A stretch of DNA of 64,000 nucleotides, taken from contig CALCJV010000031.1 in the NCBI GenBank assembly GCA_937967405.1, positions 1-64,000 on the forward strand, read 5' to 3'. A model generated the notes under the pieces. That model did not search any database. It worked only from the letters and a program-made list of their open reading frames with translations, and was not told where the DNA came from. Position numbers and translations under genes: made by a program. The stretch is from an uncultured Chloroflexales bacterium. Lineage in GTDB: Bacteria; Chloroflexota; Chloroflexia; Chloroflexales; Chloroflexaceae. How positions within the stretch are numbered: position 1 is the first letter of the stretch; the number at the start of each line of letters is the position of its first letter. This document shows, piece by piece, positions 24,644-32,212 of the stretch.

Positions 24644-25291
24644 ATGCATACCTCAAAAGAACCACAAATTGGCCCCAATGCAATTATTCAGAGCGTGCGT
24701 GTGTTACAGCAACGCTACGGCAATAGTGCCACCACGGCTCTGCTGCACCAGAGTAGCCACCCAGCCCTGCGCCACCTGCCTGAGGCCCTCCCAGAAACAA
24801 TGGTTCCGGAAACGCTGTTTCATGCACTAGTTGCTGAGCTAGAGCAACAACTTGGGGCTGCGCCTACCGCCGAAATCCTAGAGCAGGCGGGCAAACAGAC
24901 TGCCGACTACCTGCTGGCCCATCGCATCCCGCGCCCCTTCCAGGCGGTGGTGCGCCGCTTGCCAAAACGGGCTGGGCTGTGGCTATTTCTGGTGGCGATC
25001 AAGCAGCATGCATGGACATTCGCGGGGAGTGGCAGCTTCAGCACCGCAGGCATTCTCGCCGCCCCAACTCCCTCGCTGCACCTAAGCCTGCCACCAATAG
25101 CGCGTGCACCCGTAGCCGCATTCTATGCGGGAACCTTCCGCCGCCTCTTTCAAGCCCTGATCACCCCTGCTTGTCAGGTGGAACTAGGTGCATGGGAAGC
25201 CCCCGTTGCGCCTGCCGAGAGCTATGTGAAATGTTTGTATCTGTTGCATATGATGCCCGCCAGAAAGGAACAGACCTCATGCGTATCTTGA
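24644..25291 (+). CDS. bchJ: BchJ-type 4-vinyl reductase domain protein
   Basis: A 215-residue protein matching BchJ across its length: NAIIQSVRVLQQRYG at the start, LPEALPETMVPETLFHALVAEL, YLLAHRIPRPFQAVVRRLPKRAGLWLFLVAIKQHAWTFAGSG, and YAGTFRRLFQALITPACQVELGAW of the V4R fold. BchJ was named as a bacteriochlorophyll vinyl reductase; later work on green bacteria suggests it assists porphyrin handling rather than catalysing the reduction, and both views are compatible with the sequence. It overlaps bchE by 13 bases and is the first gene of the bchJ-bchE-hemN operon. No good ribosome-binding site precedes the ATG. Confidence 0.9.
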   Translation: MHTSKEPQIGPNAIIQSVRVLQQRYGNSATTALLHQSSHPALRHLPEALPETMVPETLFHALVAELEQQLGAAPTAEILEQAGKQTADYLLAHRIPRPFQAVVRRLPKRAGLWLFLVAIKQHAWTFAGSGSFSTAGILAAPTPSLHLSLPPIARAPVAAFYAGTFRRLFQALITPACQVELGAWEAPVAPAESYVKCLYLLHMMPARKEQTSCVS

Positions 25292-26946
25292 TGATTCAGC
25301 CCAATTACCATGCCGGTGGAGCCGAAATCGCCGGGAGCTGGCCCCCCAGTTGGGTCGCCTATATTGGCGGCGCACTCAAACAGGCCGGCTTTGCCAATAT
25401 GCGCTTTGTAGATGCGATGACCGATGATTTGAGCGACGAGCAGGTAGCTGAGATTATCCGCACTAATCGGCCCGATGTGGTGCTGGCCACGGCGATTACC
25501 CCGATGATCTACAAAGCCCAAGATACGCTGCGCCTTGCCCGTGAAGCCCAACCCTCAGCCAAGCTGATTTTAGGCGGCATCCATCCCACCTTTATGTATG
25601 CCCAAGTGCTGACTGAAGCACCATGGATTGATTACATCGTGCGGGGCGAGGGCGAGGAGATCATCGTCAATCTGATGCAGGCTATCGCGGCGGGCACCGA
25701 TTTGGAAGAGCGTGGCCACATCAAAGGCCTAGCCTACATAGCGCAGGGCCAAGCGGTGGCAACCCCCGCGCACCCACCCATTGCTAATCTCGATGACCTT
25801 ACCCCAGATTGGAGCCTGCTTGATTGGAGCAAATATATCTACATTCCGTTGGGCACACGCCTTGCCGTGCCCAACTTCGCACGCGGTTGCCCGTTCACCT
25901 GCCGCTTCTGCTCGCAGTGGAAGTTCTGGCGACGCTACCGCACCCGCTCGCCCAAGAAATTCGTGGATGAGATTGAGACGCTGGTGCGTGATCATGGGGT
26001 GGGCTTCTTCATCCTTGCCGACGAAGAACCGACGATCAACAAGAAGAAGTTTGTCGCCTTGTGCAACGAGCTGATTGAGCGTGGCATGCCCGCCAAAGTG
26101 CAGTGGGGCATCAACACCCGCGTGACCGACATTCTGCGCGACGAAGCCGAACTCGCGCTCTATCGCAAAGCGGGGATGGTGCATGTCTCGCTGGGCACCG
26201 AAGCCGCCAGCCAGATGAACCTTGACCGCTTCCGCAAAGAGACCACGATTGAGCAGAATAAGAAGGCGATCCAGCTACTCAAGCAGCATGGCATCGTGGC
26301 CGAAGCCCAATTCATTATGGGCATGGAGAATGAAACGCCCGAAAGCATTGAGGAGACCTTCCGGCTTACGCTGGATTGGGACCCCGATATGGCCAACTGG
26401 ACGATGTATACGCCATGGCCCTTTGCTGAGCTATTCGAGGAGCTAGGGGATCGCGTTGAGGTGCGTGACTACTCGCGCTACAACTTCGTCACCCCGATTA
26501 TGAAGCCGGATAACATGGAGCGCGAAGAGGTGCTGAAGCATGTGCTCAAGTGCTACGGCCGTTTCTACAGCCGCAAAGCCCTCGCCTATCCGTTCATCCG
26601 CGATCCGTACAAACGCCGCTATATGCTCGGCTGTCTAAAAGCCTTTGCAGTTACCACCTTTACGCGCCGCTTCTATGATCTTGGGCGTGTGCACCAGAAG
26701 GGCCTGCAAACAACAATTGATCTCGGCTTTGATGATACGCGCATCCTGACCCGTGATCAGATTTCTACACTGGCGACAGATCGCCCAGAGATGCTCGCCG
26801 ATATGGAATTTGGGGCACGCAAGGTGGTGCCGGGCCCCCGCGAGCTGCACGAGGACCAGCCCGATCTGCCCGATCAGCCGTCCCAGCCAACCCAACCGAC
26901 AATCGCCACGCTTGAATTTATAGACAAAGAGGAACTCAACGTATGA
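25279..26946 (+). CDS. bchE: Anaerobic Mg-protoporphyrin IX monomethyl ester cyclase (BchE)
   Basis: The ATG at 25279 gives MRILMIQPNYHAGGAEIAGSW, the standard BchE start; a longer frame from 24979 runs over bchJ and is rejected. The 555 residues comprise a cobalamin-binding domain (1-135), a radical SAM core with C204-x3-C208-x2-C211 (GCPFTCRFC), SRGxP-like LGTRLAVPNFARG before it, and a C-terminal region ending in a Pro/Gln-rich tail. BchE forms the fifth (E) ring of bacteriochlorophyll without oxygen, taking the oxygen atom from water, with cobalamin and SAM. It marks the organism as a phototroph able to make pigment anaerobically. It overlaps bchJ by 13 bases and hemN by 4 (ATGA). Confidence 0.96.
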   Translation: MRILMIQPNYHAGGAEIAGSWPPSWVAYIGGALKQAGFANMRFVDAMTDDLSDEQVAEIIRTNRPDVVLATAITPMIYKAQDTLRLAREAQPSAKLILGGIHPTFMYAQVLTEAPWIDYIVRGEGEEIIVNLMQAIAAGTDLEERGHIKGLAYIAQGQAVATPAHPPIANLDDLTPDWSLLDWSKYIYIPLGTRLAVPNFARGCPFTCRFCSQWKFWRRYRTRSPKKFVDEIETLVRDHGVGFFILADEEPTINKKKFVALCNELIERGMPAKVQWGINTRVTDILRDEAELALYRKAGMVHVSLGTEAASQMNLDRFRKETTIEQNKKAIQLLKQHGIVAEAQFIMGMENETPESIEETFRLTLDWDPDMANWTMYTPWPFAELFEELGDRVEVRDYSRYNFVTPIMKPDNMEREEVLKHVLKCYGRFYSRKALAYPFIRDPYKRRYMLGCLKAFAVTTFTRRFYDLGRVHQKGLQTTIDLGFDDTRILTRDQISTLATDRPEMLADMEFGARKVVPGPRELHEDQPDLPDQPSQPTQPTIATLEFIDKEELNV

Positions 26947-28325
26947 GCCAACTCCCTGTGATTACGCCGGAACTGTTGCATCGCTACAACCGCCCCGGTC
27001 CGCGCTACACGAGCTACCCGACGGTTCCGGCATGGGCGGATGGCTTCACCGCCGCCGATTATGTGCAGGCCTTGGAGCAGGTGGCCCAGCAGCCCGATGC
27101 GCCACTCGCGCTGTATGTGCATCTCCCGTTCTGTGTCGAACGTTGCCACTACTGCGGCTGCAACGCCACTGTGACGCGCCACGCGCATGTGGTAGATACG
27201 TACCTTGACCGGCTGGAGCAAGAGGTCGAGCTTGTGCTGGCCCACGTCGGGCATGGGCGGCGCGTGGTCGAGATGCACTGGGGCGGGGGCACGCCCAACT
27301 TTCTTGATAATGAGCAGACACGCCGCTTGCACGGCTTTCTGGCGCGGCACTTCGCATTCGATCCGCGTGCCGAGCTGTCCGTCGAAGTTGACCCGCGCAT
27401 CGCCTCGCCGGAGCAGTTTGCGGTCTATCATGCGCTCGGCTTCCAGCGGGTCAGCTTGGGCGTGCAAGATTTCGATCCGGCGGTGCAGCAGGCTATTGGG
27501 CGGATCCAGCCCGAAGAGCAGACCTACGCCAGCTATGCTGCGTGCCGCGAACTCGGCTTTGCGAGCATCAACCTTGATCTGGTGTATGGCTTGCCAGAGC
27601 AGAATGAAGCCACCTTCCAGCGCACCCTAGAACGCATCATTGCACTTGCACCAGATCGCATTGCTACCTTTGCTTACGCCCACGTCCCATGGGTACGCAC
27701 CAACCAGAAGTACGTAGACGTGACCCACCTGCCCGATGCGCCAACCCGCATGCGCCTCCTGCATATGGCTATCGAAATGCTCGAAGCGGCGGGTTACATC
27801 TGGATTGGTTTGGATCACTTTGCGCTGCCCGATGATGATCTGGCGATAGCCTTGCAGGAACGCCGCTTGCACCGCAACTTTATGGGCTACACAGCGCGGC
27901 GCATTCCGCATGTGTTGGCCTTTGGCATGAGTGCGATTGGCGATCTCGCCGATACCTACGTGCAGAATGATGCCAAGCTCGGCAGCTATCAAAAGGCGGT
28001 AGATGCGGGGCAGTTGCCAGTGGTGCGCGGGCATCGCTTGACGGCGGATGACCGTCTGCGCCGCCTTGTGATTAACCACCTGATGTGCAATCTGGAGTTG
28101 CCGGAGAGCTTATCGCTCCCCGAATTTGGGGCAACGCTCTCGGACTTGTTGCCTGATCCGATGGCTCAGATGGATACGTTTATCGAGGAGGGGTGGCTCA
28201 GCGTAGAGGACGAACGGCTACAGGTGACGACGTTGGGGCGGTTCTTCCTGCGGAATATTGCGATGGCATTCGATGCCTATTTCGATCCGGCCGAGCGCAA
28301 GCCACTCTTCTCGCGCACAGTGTAG
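26943..28325 (+). CDS. hemN: Oxygen-independent coproporphyrinogen III oxidase
   Basis: A 460-residue protein close to the usual length of HemN. It opens with LLHRYNRPGPRYTSYPTVPAW. The cluster motif CVERCHYCGCN has cysteines at 64, 68, 71 and 73, the four-cysteine signature that separates true HemN from HemW. Other landmarks are MHWGGGTPNFL, RVSLGVQDFDPAVQQAIGR, INLDLVYGLPEQ and HFALPDDDLA. It decarboxylates coproporphyrinogen III to protoporphyrinogen IX using SAM. It is translationally coupled to bchE through ATGA, so the operon supplies both an early and a late oxygen-independent step of bacteriochlorophyll synthesis. Confidence 0.95.
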   Translation: MSQLPVITPELLHRYNRPGPRYTSYPTVPAWADGFTAADYVQALEQVAQQPDAPLALYVHLPFCVERCHYCGCNATVTRHAHVVDTYLDRLEQEVELVLAHVGHGRRVVEMHWGGGTPNFLDNEQTRRLHGFLARHFAFDPRAELSVEVDPRIASPEQFAVYHALGFQRVSLGVQDFDPAVQQAIGRIQPEEQTYASYAACRELGFASINLDLVYGLPEQNEATFQRTLERIIALAPDRIATFAYAHVPWVRTNQKYVDVTHLPDAPTRMRLLHMAIEMLEAAGYIWIGLDHFALPDDDLAIALQERRLHRNFMGYTARRIPHVLAFGMSAIGDLADTYVQNDAKLGSYQKAVDAGQLPVVRGHRLTADDRLRRLVINHLMCNLELPESLSLPEFGATLSDLLPDPMAQMDTFIEEGWLSVEDERLQVTTLGRFFLRNIAMAFDAYFDPAERKPLFSRTV

Positions 28326-28330
28326 GCCAC

Positions 28331-28456
28331 GCGCAGGTGTCAGGGACTAGGTGCTAGGGGTCAGGGATAAGAGCATGCGGATAGGTGGTGGTTCTGGCTA
28401 CAAGCCTCTCGCCCCATTGCCCTGACCCCTAGTACCTGACCCCTAGTACCTAGCCC
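28331..28456. repeat. Inverted copies of the dispersed intergenic repeat between convergent genes
   Basis: CTAGGTGCTAGGGGTCAGGG (28347-28366) is nearly the reverse complement of CCCTGACCCCTAGTACCTGA (28420-28439); a further copy follows at 28437-28453. The arms could fold into a 19-20 bp imperfect hairpin between the ends of hemN (+) and the hydrolase gene (-), where it may act as a terminator. Confidence 0.7.
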
Positions 28457-29206
28457 TTAGCTTGGCAGATCGTGCAGGAATTGGCGCACCGTCTCGCGGA
28501 AGCCTGCCGGATCGCGCCACGAGAAGATGTGCCCACACTCCGCATCAAAGATTAGGCGGGCTTTCGGTAGCGTCTCAGCCAGCAACGTACCCTGCTCCGC
28601 CGCGACGAAGGGGTCCTCGCCGCCTTGAAAGATCAGCGTCGGAATAGTGATGTTGGCAAGGCACGGCACAACTGGCCGACGCGAGGCTTCGAGTAGCTCG
28701 ACCACATGTAGCAAGCCAGCGTTGAGTGTGGGCCACCAGTCGGCTCCATGCTGCTTAGCGAGGTAGGCATCCCACGTCGCCGACATATGCGCGACACTGT
28801 CGCGGTGGGCGGCGAGGGTCTCGGCCCCCACATAGGCAAAGACGCTATCGAGGATCAGGGCGGCGATCCGTTCGGGCACGTGACAAGCCGCATTCATGGC
28901 TGCTACGCCCCCCGCACTCATGCCAAAGACGGGCACGGCCTGCTTGGGAAAGAGCTTCGTAAATGCATCGGCAAGGCTCTCGCCCTGCACGCTGAAATAC
29001 TCCTCGCTAAACAGGTACGCCGGATGTGCCGAATGCCCGTGCCCCAGCAGATCGAAGCTATACACCGTATGGCTATCGGTAAAGCGTTGTGCGAGCCGCT
29101 CTTGGCTGCTGGCGGTCATGGTGTGGCCGTGCAGCAAGACGAATGGTGTGCCGTGTCCAGCGCGGATGTAGGCTAAATGGCCGTGGCGGGTATCTACTGT
29201 TTCCAT
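28457..29206 (-). CDS. Alpha/beta hydrolase
   Basis: A 249-residue hydrolase: oxyanion-hole segment FVLLHGHTMTASS, FDLLGHGHSAHPAYL, nucleophile elbow FGMSAGGVAA (Ser near 97), acid in FQGGEDPFVA and histidine in ECGHIFSWRDP. The triad is complete. The specificity is not identifiable. It is convergent with hemN and separate from that operon, so a link to pigment metabolism (such as BchO) is not supported; BchO also has a different context. The gene ends inside the repeat tract. Confidence 0.88.
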   Translation of the reverse strand: METVDTRHGHLAYIRAGHGTPFVLLHGHTMTASSQERLAQRFTDSHTVYSFDLLGHGHSAHPAYLFSEEYFSVQGESLADAFTKLFPKQAVPVFGMSAGGVAAMNAACHVPERIAALILDSVFAYVGAETLAAHRDSVAHMSATWDAYLAKQHGADWWPTLNAGLLHVVELLEASRRPVVPCLANITIPTLIFQGGEDPFVAAEQGTLLAETLPKARLIFDAECGHIFSWRDPAGFRETVRQFLHDLPS

Positions 29207-29366
29207 AAGTATGTTGCTTTAGCTATTTGGCCGCAGACGGTGCCCGACGCAACGTCCTTGCGGTGTATTGTAGCATATTGGCTTGGAGGGCGTGGCGCAG
29301 CTGCGAAAGCCGTGCCGCCTACACGGCGCACCTGATTCTGTCGCACCCACACCAGATCACGGGCAG

Positions 29367-31868
29367 CTACATCTCGCCGTAAATCTCCAAAAGCTCGCGC
29401 CATTCGCCCTGAAGCTCATCGCGGCGGGCGGCATAGAACAGGTGGTCAATGCCGTGTTCATCGCGGTAGACCAGATCAACTTGGCTCCGCATAGGGCGCA
29501 GGTAGCCAATGTTGCCCCACCAGCGCACGCTCATCTCATCGAGCGGCAAATCTTGTAGATACATCCGGGCCGCATACTCGCGCACCGTGCCAGCTTTAAT
29601 ATCTTGCATTCGCCATGGCGCACCGCTGCTGTCCCCCGTCCGCAGATCGCGGAACACATAGCGCCACTCGGCGGTATCATCGGGGGCGGCACTCACCACC
29701 TCAATCCCAGTGCGCGGGCGGGGCACGCGGATCATCCCTAGCCAAGCATCTGTGAGCTTACTCTGGGGGACGTGGCGGTACTCTTGATAGTTGTTGCCAT
29801 CTTTGTCGCGCATGGCCAGATCAAAAAGCACCTGCCCGTGCTCATCGGTGTAGATACGCCACAGCCCGCCACGCCCACGCCAGCGATACTGGCGTTCGCC
29901 CCATGGGGTTGCCAGTTCGGGGAGCTGGTCGAGTTCATCGAACGTACTCACTGTGCCTGGAATGAAGATCGAGCTAGAATGGTTGCTGTGATCGGTGTGG
30001 CTCATTGGGTTGCCATTGCTGTGGCCATTGCCACCCGTGCTGTGCCCATTACCGCTACCGCTAGCCCCGCCGCCATTGCTGCTGTGTGCGCCGTTGCCCC
30101 CATTGCCGGCACTGTCGCTGTGTTCGACATAGTGGAGTTCTGGCTCGAACTCCTCGGCGGGGCGTTCACTCAGCAAACTGGCCCACTCTTCGCCTAAGCC
30201 CCAGTCAGACACGCCATAGAACACACGCTGCACAACCCCGTTGCTATCCCGATGTACTAGATCATACTTCACGCGGTTGCCCTGCCGATAGGCACGCCAG
30301 ACCCCGAACTGCCCGCGCCAGCGCACTTGGCTATGCAAGTCTACGCGCTTCTCACGCAAGTCTTCGTGGCGGGCAATGGCATAAGCCCACAATCCTTGAG
30401 CCTTGTCGCGGGTCACGCCAGCTGTTGTGCGGAGATCACGTACTTCGTAATACCACGTATCGCCACGGAGTTGGGCATCCACCACCTCTACGCCACTATG
30501 GGGCAGCTCCAATGGCTGGGATGTATCCTCAAGCTGCCCATCCTCTGCTAAAGCCCGCCGACAGAGCTGCATCACTTCGGCTCGGGTGGCGGGCACGGTT
30601 GCATTGGCACGGCGCACATAAATCACGCCATCATTGCCAACGTAGGGCGGCAAGCCGTCTGCCCGCACCTCAACGCGCACAATGTCGCGCCCTTCGTAGT
30701 TGAGCAGTTCCAGCGAAATATAGGGCTGCTGTTCGAGGTTCTCGTGGACACTCTGGCGCAGCAGCTCACTCACCCGATCAGGTCGCTCTACGCCACTCAC
30801 CTGACCGCCCGGCTCTGAGCCAACGATCAGCACCCCGCCGCCTGCATTGGCTAGGGCGGCGATATCCTTCCACAGCTCACGGATCGCTGGTTCCATCAGT
30901 GCGCCCGTGCCGACGCTCCGCAGAATCTGGCGTTCAGAGACGGCTCCAAAGCGCAGGGCATCTACTTCCCAGAGCTTTTGATCACGCTTGGGCACACGCA
31001 CGCGCTCAAACTCATCGCTCGCAAACAGATCGCGCAAGGCCTCGAAGCTCGCTTCGGGCAGCAGCATTTCGACATAACGATCTCCAATGCCCTGCCGATG
31101 GCTGATGTGTAGCTCACTATCGGGCAGGCGACGCAGGCGGTGAGCATCGCTGCCTTGAATGCAGAACATGCGCCGCTCATAATGTTCCGTCTTGCCATTG
31201 TAGAAGCCGGGCGAGGTAAATTTATCGTGATCAGTGTAGAAGTTGATAAATTCGAGCGCACTGAGGTGTTGGCTCTGGGTGGCCGCGATACGGGCTTGGC
31301 CACTCGTGCCCATCCGCAGGGTTTCGGTAATCACGCCGTTGGGGCCATTCGCGTGGGCGGCAATGGCTAACCCACCTGCCCGTGCAATGATCTCGTAGGC
31401 TTCGGCAACATAGCGAGTATCGGGGACGCTGCACGCACCTTTCTTCAGCATTTCGGGGGGGACACCAAGCTGCAACAGCGTGGCTTCCATCAGGCTTAGG
31501 GGCTGCTGCGGGGCGAAAATCGCCAAAATGTGTGCGCCATAGTGAGAAGTAAATTCAAATCCGGGTAGCACCGTGATTTTGCTGAGCAGCCGCCGATACT
31601 CGGCAAGCCGCGCTGCTTCGGCATCCGTCAGCCGCCCTGCTGCTTCGAGGGTTTGCAGAAATTCAATTTCGCGTTGGAACTGCTCATAGCCGTGCACCGT
31701 ATTATGGTCGGTAAAGGCGATCAGTTCCAAGCCACGCTGTTCAGCTTCACGGAGAATGTCGAGGTAGGTCACATCGGGTTCGGCATAATCTTCGGAAGCT
31801 GGCGTGTGTATGTGCAAATCAACTCGTATCCAACGCTGCCCATTGCGTTCTTTGGATGGCATACTCAT
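29367..31868 (-). CDS. PHP phosphoesterase - AlbA_2 (Schlafen-like) fusion with a triplicated C-terminal module
   Basis: 833 residues. A PHP metal-dependent phosphoesterase domain comes first (DLHIHTPASEDY at 17-28, FTDHNTVHGY near 53, FEFTSHYGAHIL, AAHANGPNG, GSDAHRLRRL near 253). An AlbA_2-type putative DNA-binding/ATPase domain follows (EPAIRELWKDIAALANAGGGVLIVG, RVEVRADGLPPYV, GVIYVRRANATVPA; about 320-450). The C-terminal half holds three copies of a module with RWRGxxGxWR...DLVxRDxxG (VRWRGQFGVWRAYRQ; YRWRGRGGLWRIYTD; VRWWGNIGYLRPMRS), separated by a Gly/Asn/Ser/His low-complexity linker (about 590-635). GGAGAACAACGTGT precedes the ATG. A HerA-like ATPase gene lies upstream on the same strand. 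A DNA- or RNA-end-processing enzyme is likely; the module is not one I recognise. Confidence 0.83.
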   Translation of the reverse strand: MSMPSKERNGQRWIRVDLHIHTPASEDYAEPDVTYLDILREAEQRGLELIAFTDHNTVHGYEQFQREIEFLQTLEAAGRLTDAEAARLAEYRRLLSKITVLPGFEFTSHYGAHILAIFAPQQPLSLMEATLLQLGVPPEMLKKGACSVPDTRYVAEAYEIIARAGGLAIAAHANGPNGVITETLRMGTSGQARIAATQSQHLSALEFINFYTDHDKFTSPGFYNGKTEHYERRMFCIQGSDAHRLRRLPDSELHISHRQGIGDRYVEMLLPEASFEALRDLFASDEFERVRVPKRDQKLWEVDALRFGAVSERQILRSVGTGALMEPAIRELWKDIAALANAGGGVLIVGSEPGGQVSGVERPDRVSELLRQSVHENLEQQPYISLELLNYEGRDIVRVEVRADGLPPYVGNDGVIYVRRANATVPATRAEVMQLCRRALAEDGQLEDTSQPLELPHSGVEVVDAQLRGDTWYYEVRDLRTTAGVTRDKAQGLWAYAIARHEDLREKRVDLHSQVRWRGQFGVWRAYRQGNRVKYDLVHRDSNGVVQRVFYGVSDWGLGEEWASLLSERPAEEFEPELHYVEHSDSAGNGGNGAHSSNGGGASGSGNGHSTGGNGHSNGNPMSHTDHSNHSSSIFIPGTVSTFDELDQLPELATPWGERQYRWRGRGGLWRIYTDEHGQVLFDLAMRDKDGNNYQEYRHVPQSKLTDAWLGMIRVPRPRTGIEVVSAAPDDTAEWRYVFRDLRTGDSSGAPWRMQDIKAGTVREYAARMYLQDLPLDEMSVRWWGNIGYLRPMRSQVDLVYRDEHGIDHLFYAARRDELQGEWRELLEIYGEM

Positions 31869-32212
31869 ACACGTTGTTCTCCAATTGCATGCAAGCTGGC
31901 ATTTTCACAATTTCGCTCTCTGTATTCACTCCACATCCTTGCGATAGAAAAGCATTTGGTTGCATTTCGCGTGGGGTTCGCGTGTCTGCATGGATCACCA
32001 GCGTTGCCTCTCTTCTCTCTTGGCGTTCTCGTTGGGTGCAGTGCAGGTGCTGTATTTCCTTTATCATACCGCAAAGCACGCTGCATGACAACTTGATGCG
32101 GCGCACTGAGTAACGTAGATTGTCTAGAGCCATTATAGCTGATTTTGGGTGATTGTGCCGGATTCTGCAAAGCAATATGGCGCGAGTTGCACAGGCTTTG
32201 TCGCAGCACCGC
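31869..32212. other. Gene-free spacer between the HerA-like and PHP-AlbA_2 genes
   Basis: 344 bases with no supported frame. TATAAT is present on the minus strand (32137-32132) but lacks a good -35, so a weak separate promoter for the PHP gene, about 260 bases before its start, is possible. No repeat or terminator was recognised. Confidence 0.45.

Noticed and set aside
24979..25278. Extended N-terminus for the bchE frame
   Set aside because: It runs through bchJ in another frame; the BchE start MRILMIQPNYH at 25279 has a ribosome-binding stretch and fits the family length.
28457..29206. BchO (Mg-chelatase-associated hydrolase) assignment for the alpha/beta hydrolase
   Set aside because: It is convergent with, not part of, the pigment operon, and the sequence has only general hydrolase landmarks.
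29372..31866. Plus-strand frames opposite the PHP-AlbA_2 gene
   Set aside because: They are antisense shadows of a long gene with clear motifs on the minus strand.
31869..32212. Possible small gene between the HerA-like and PHP genes
   Set aside because: Several short frames exist on both strands but none has a ribosome-binding site or sensible composition.
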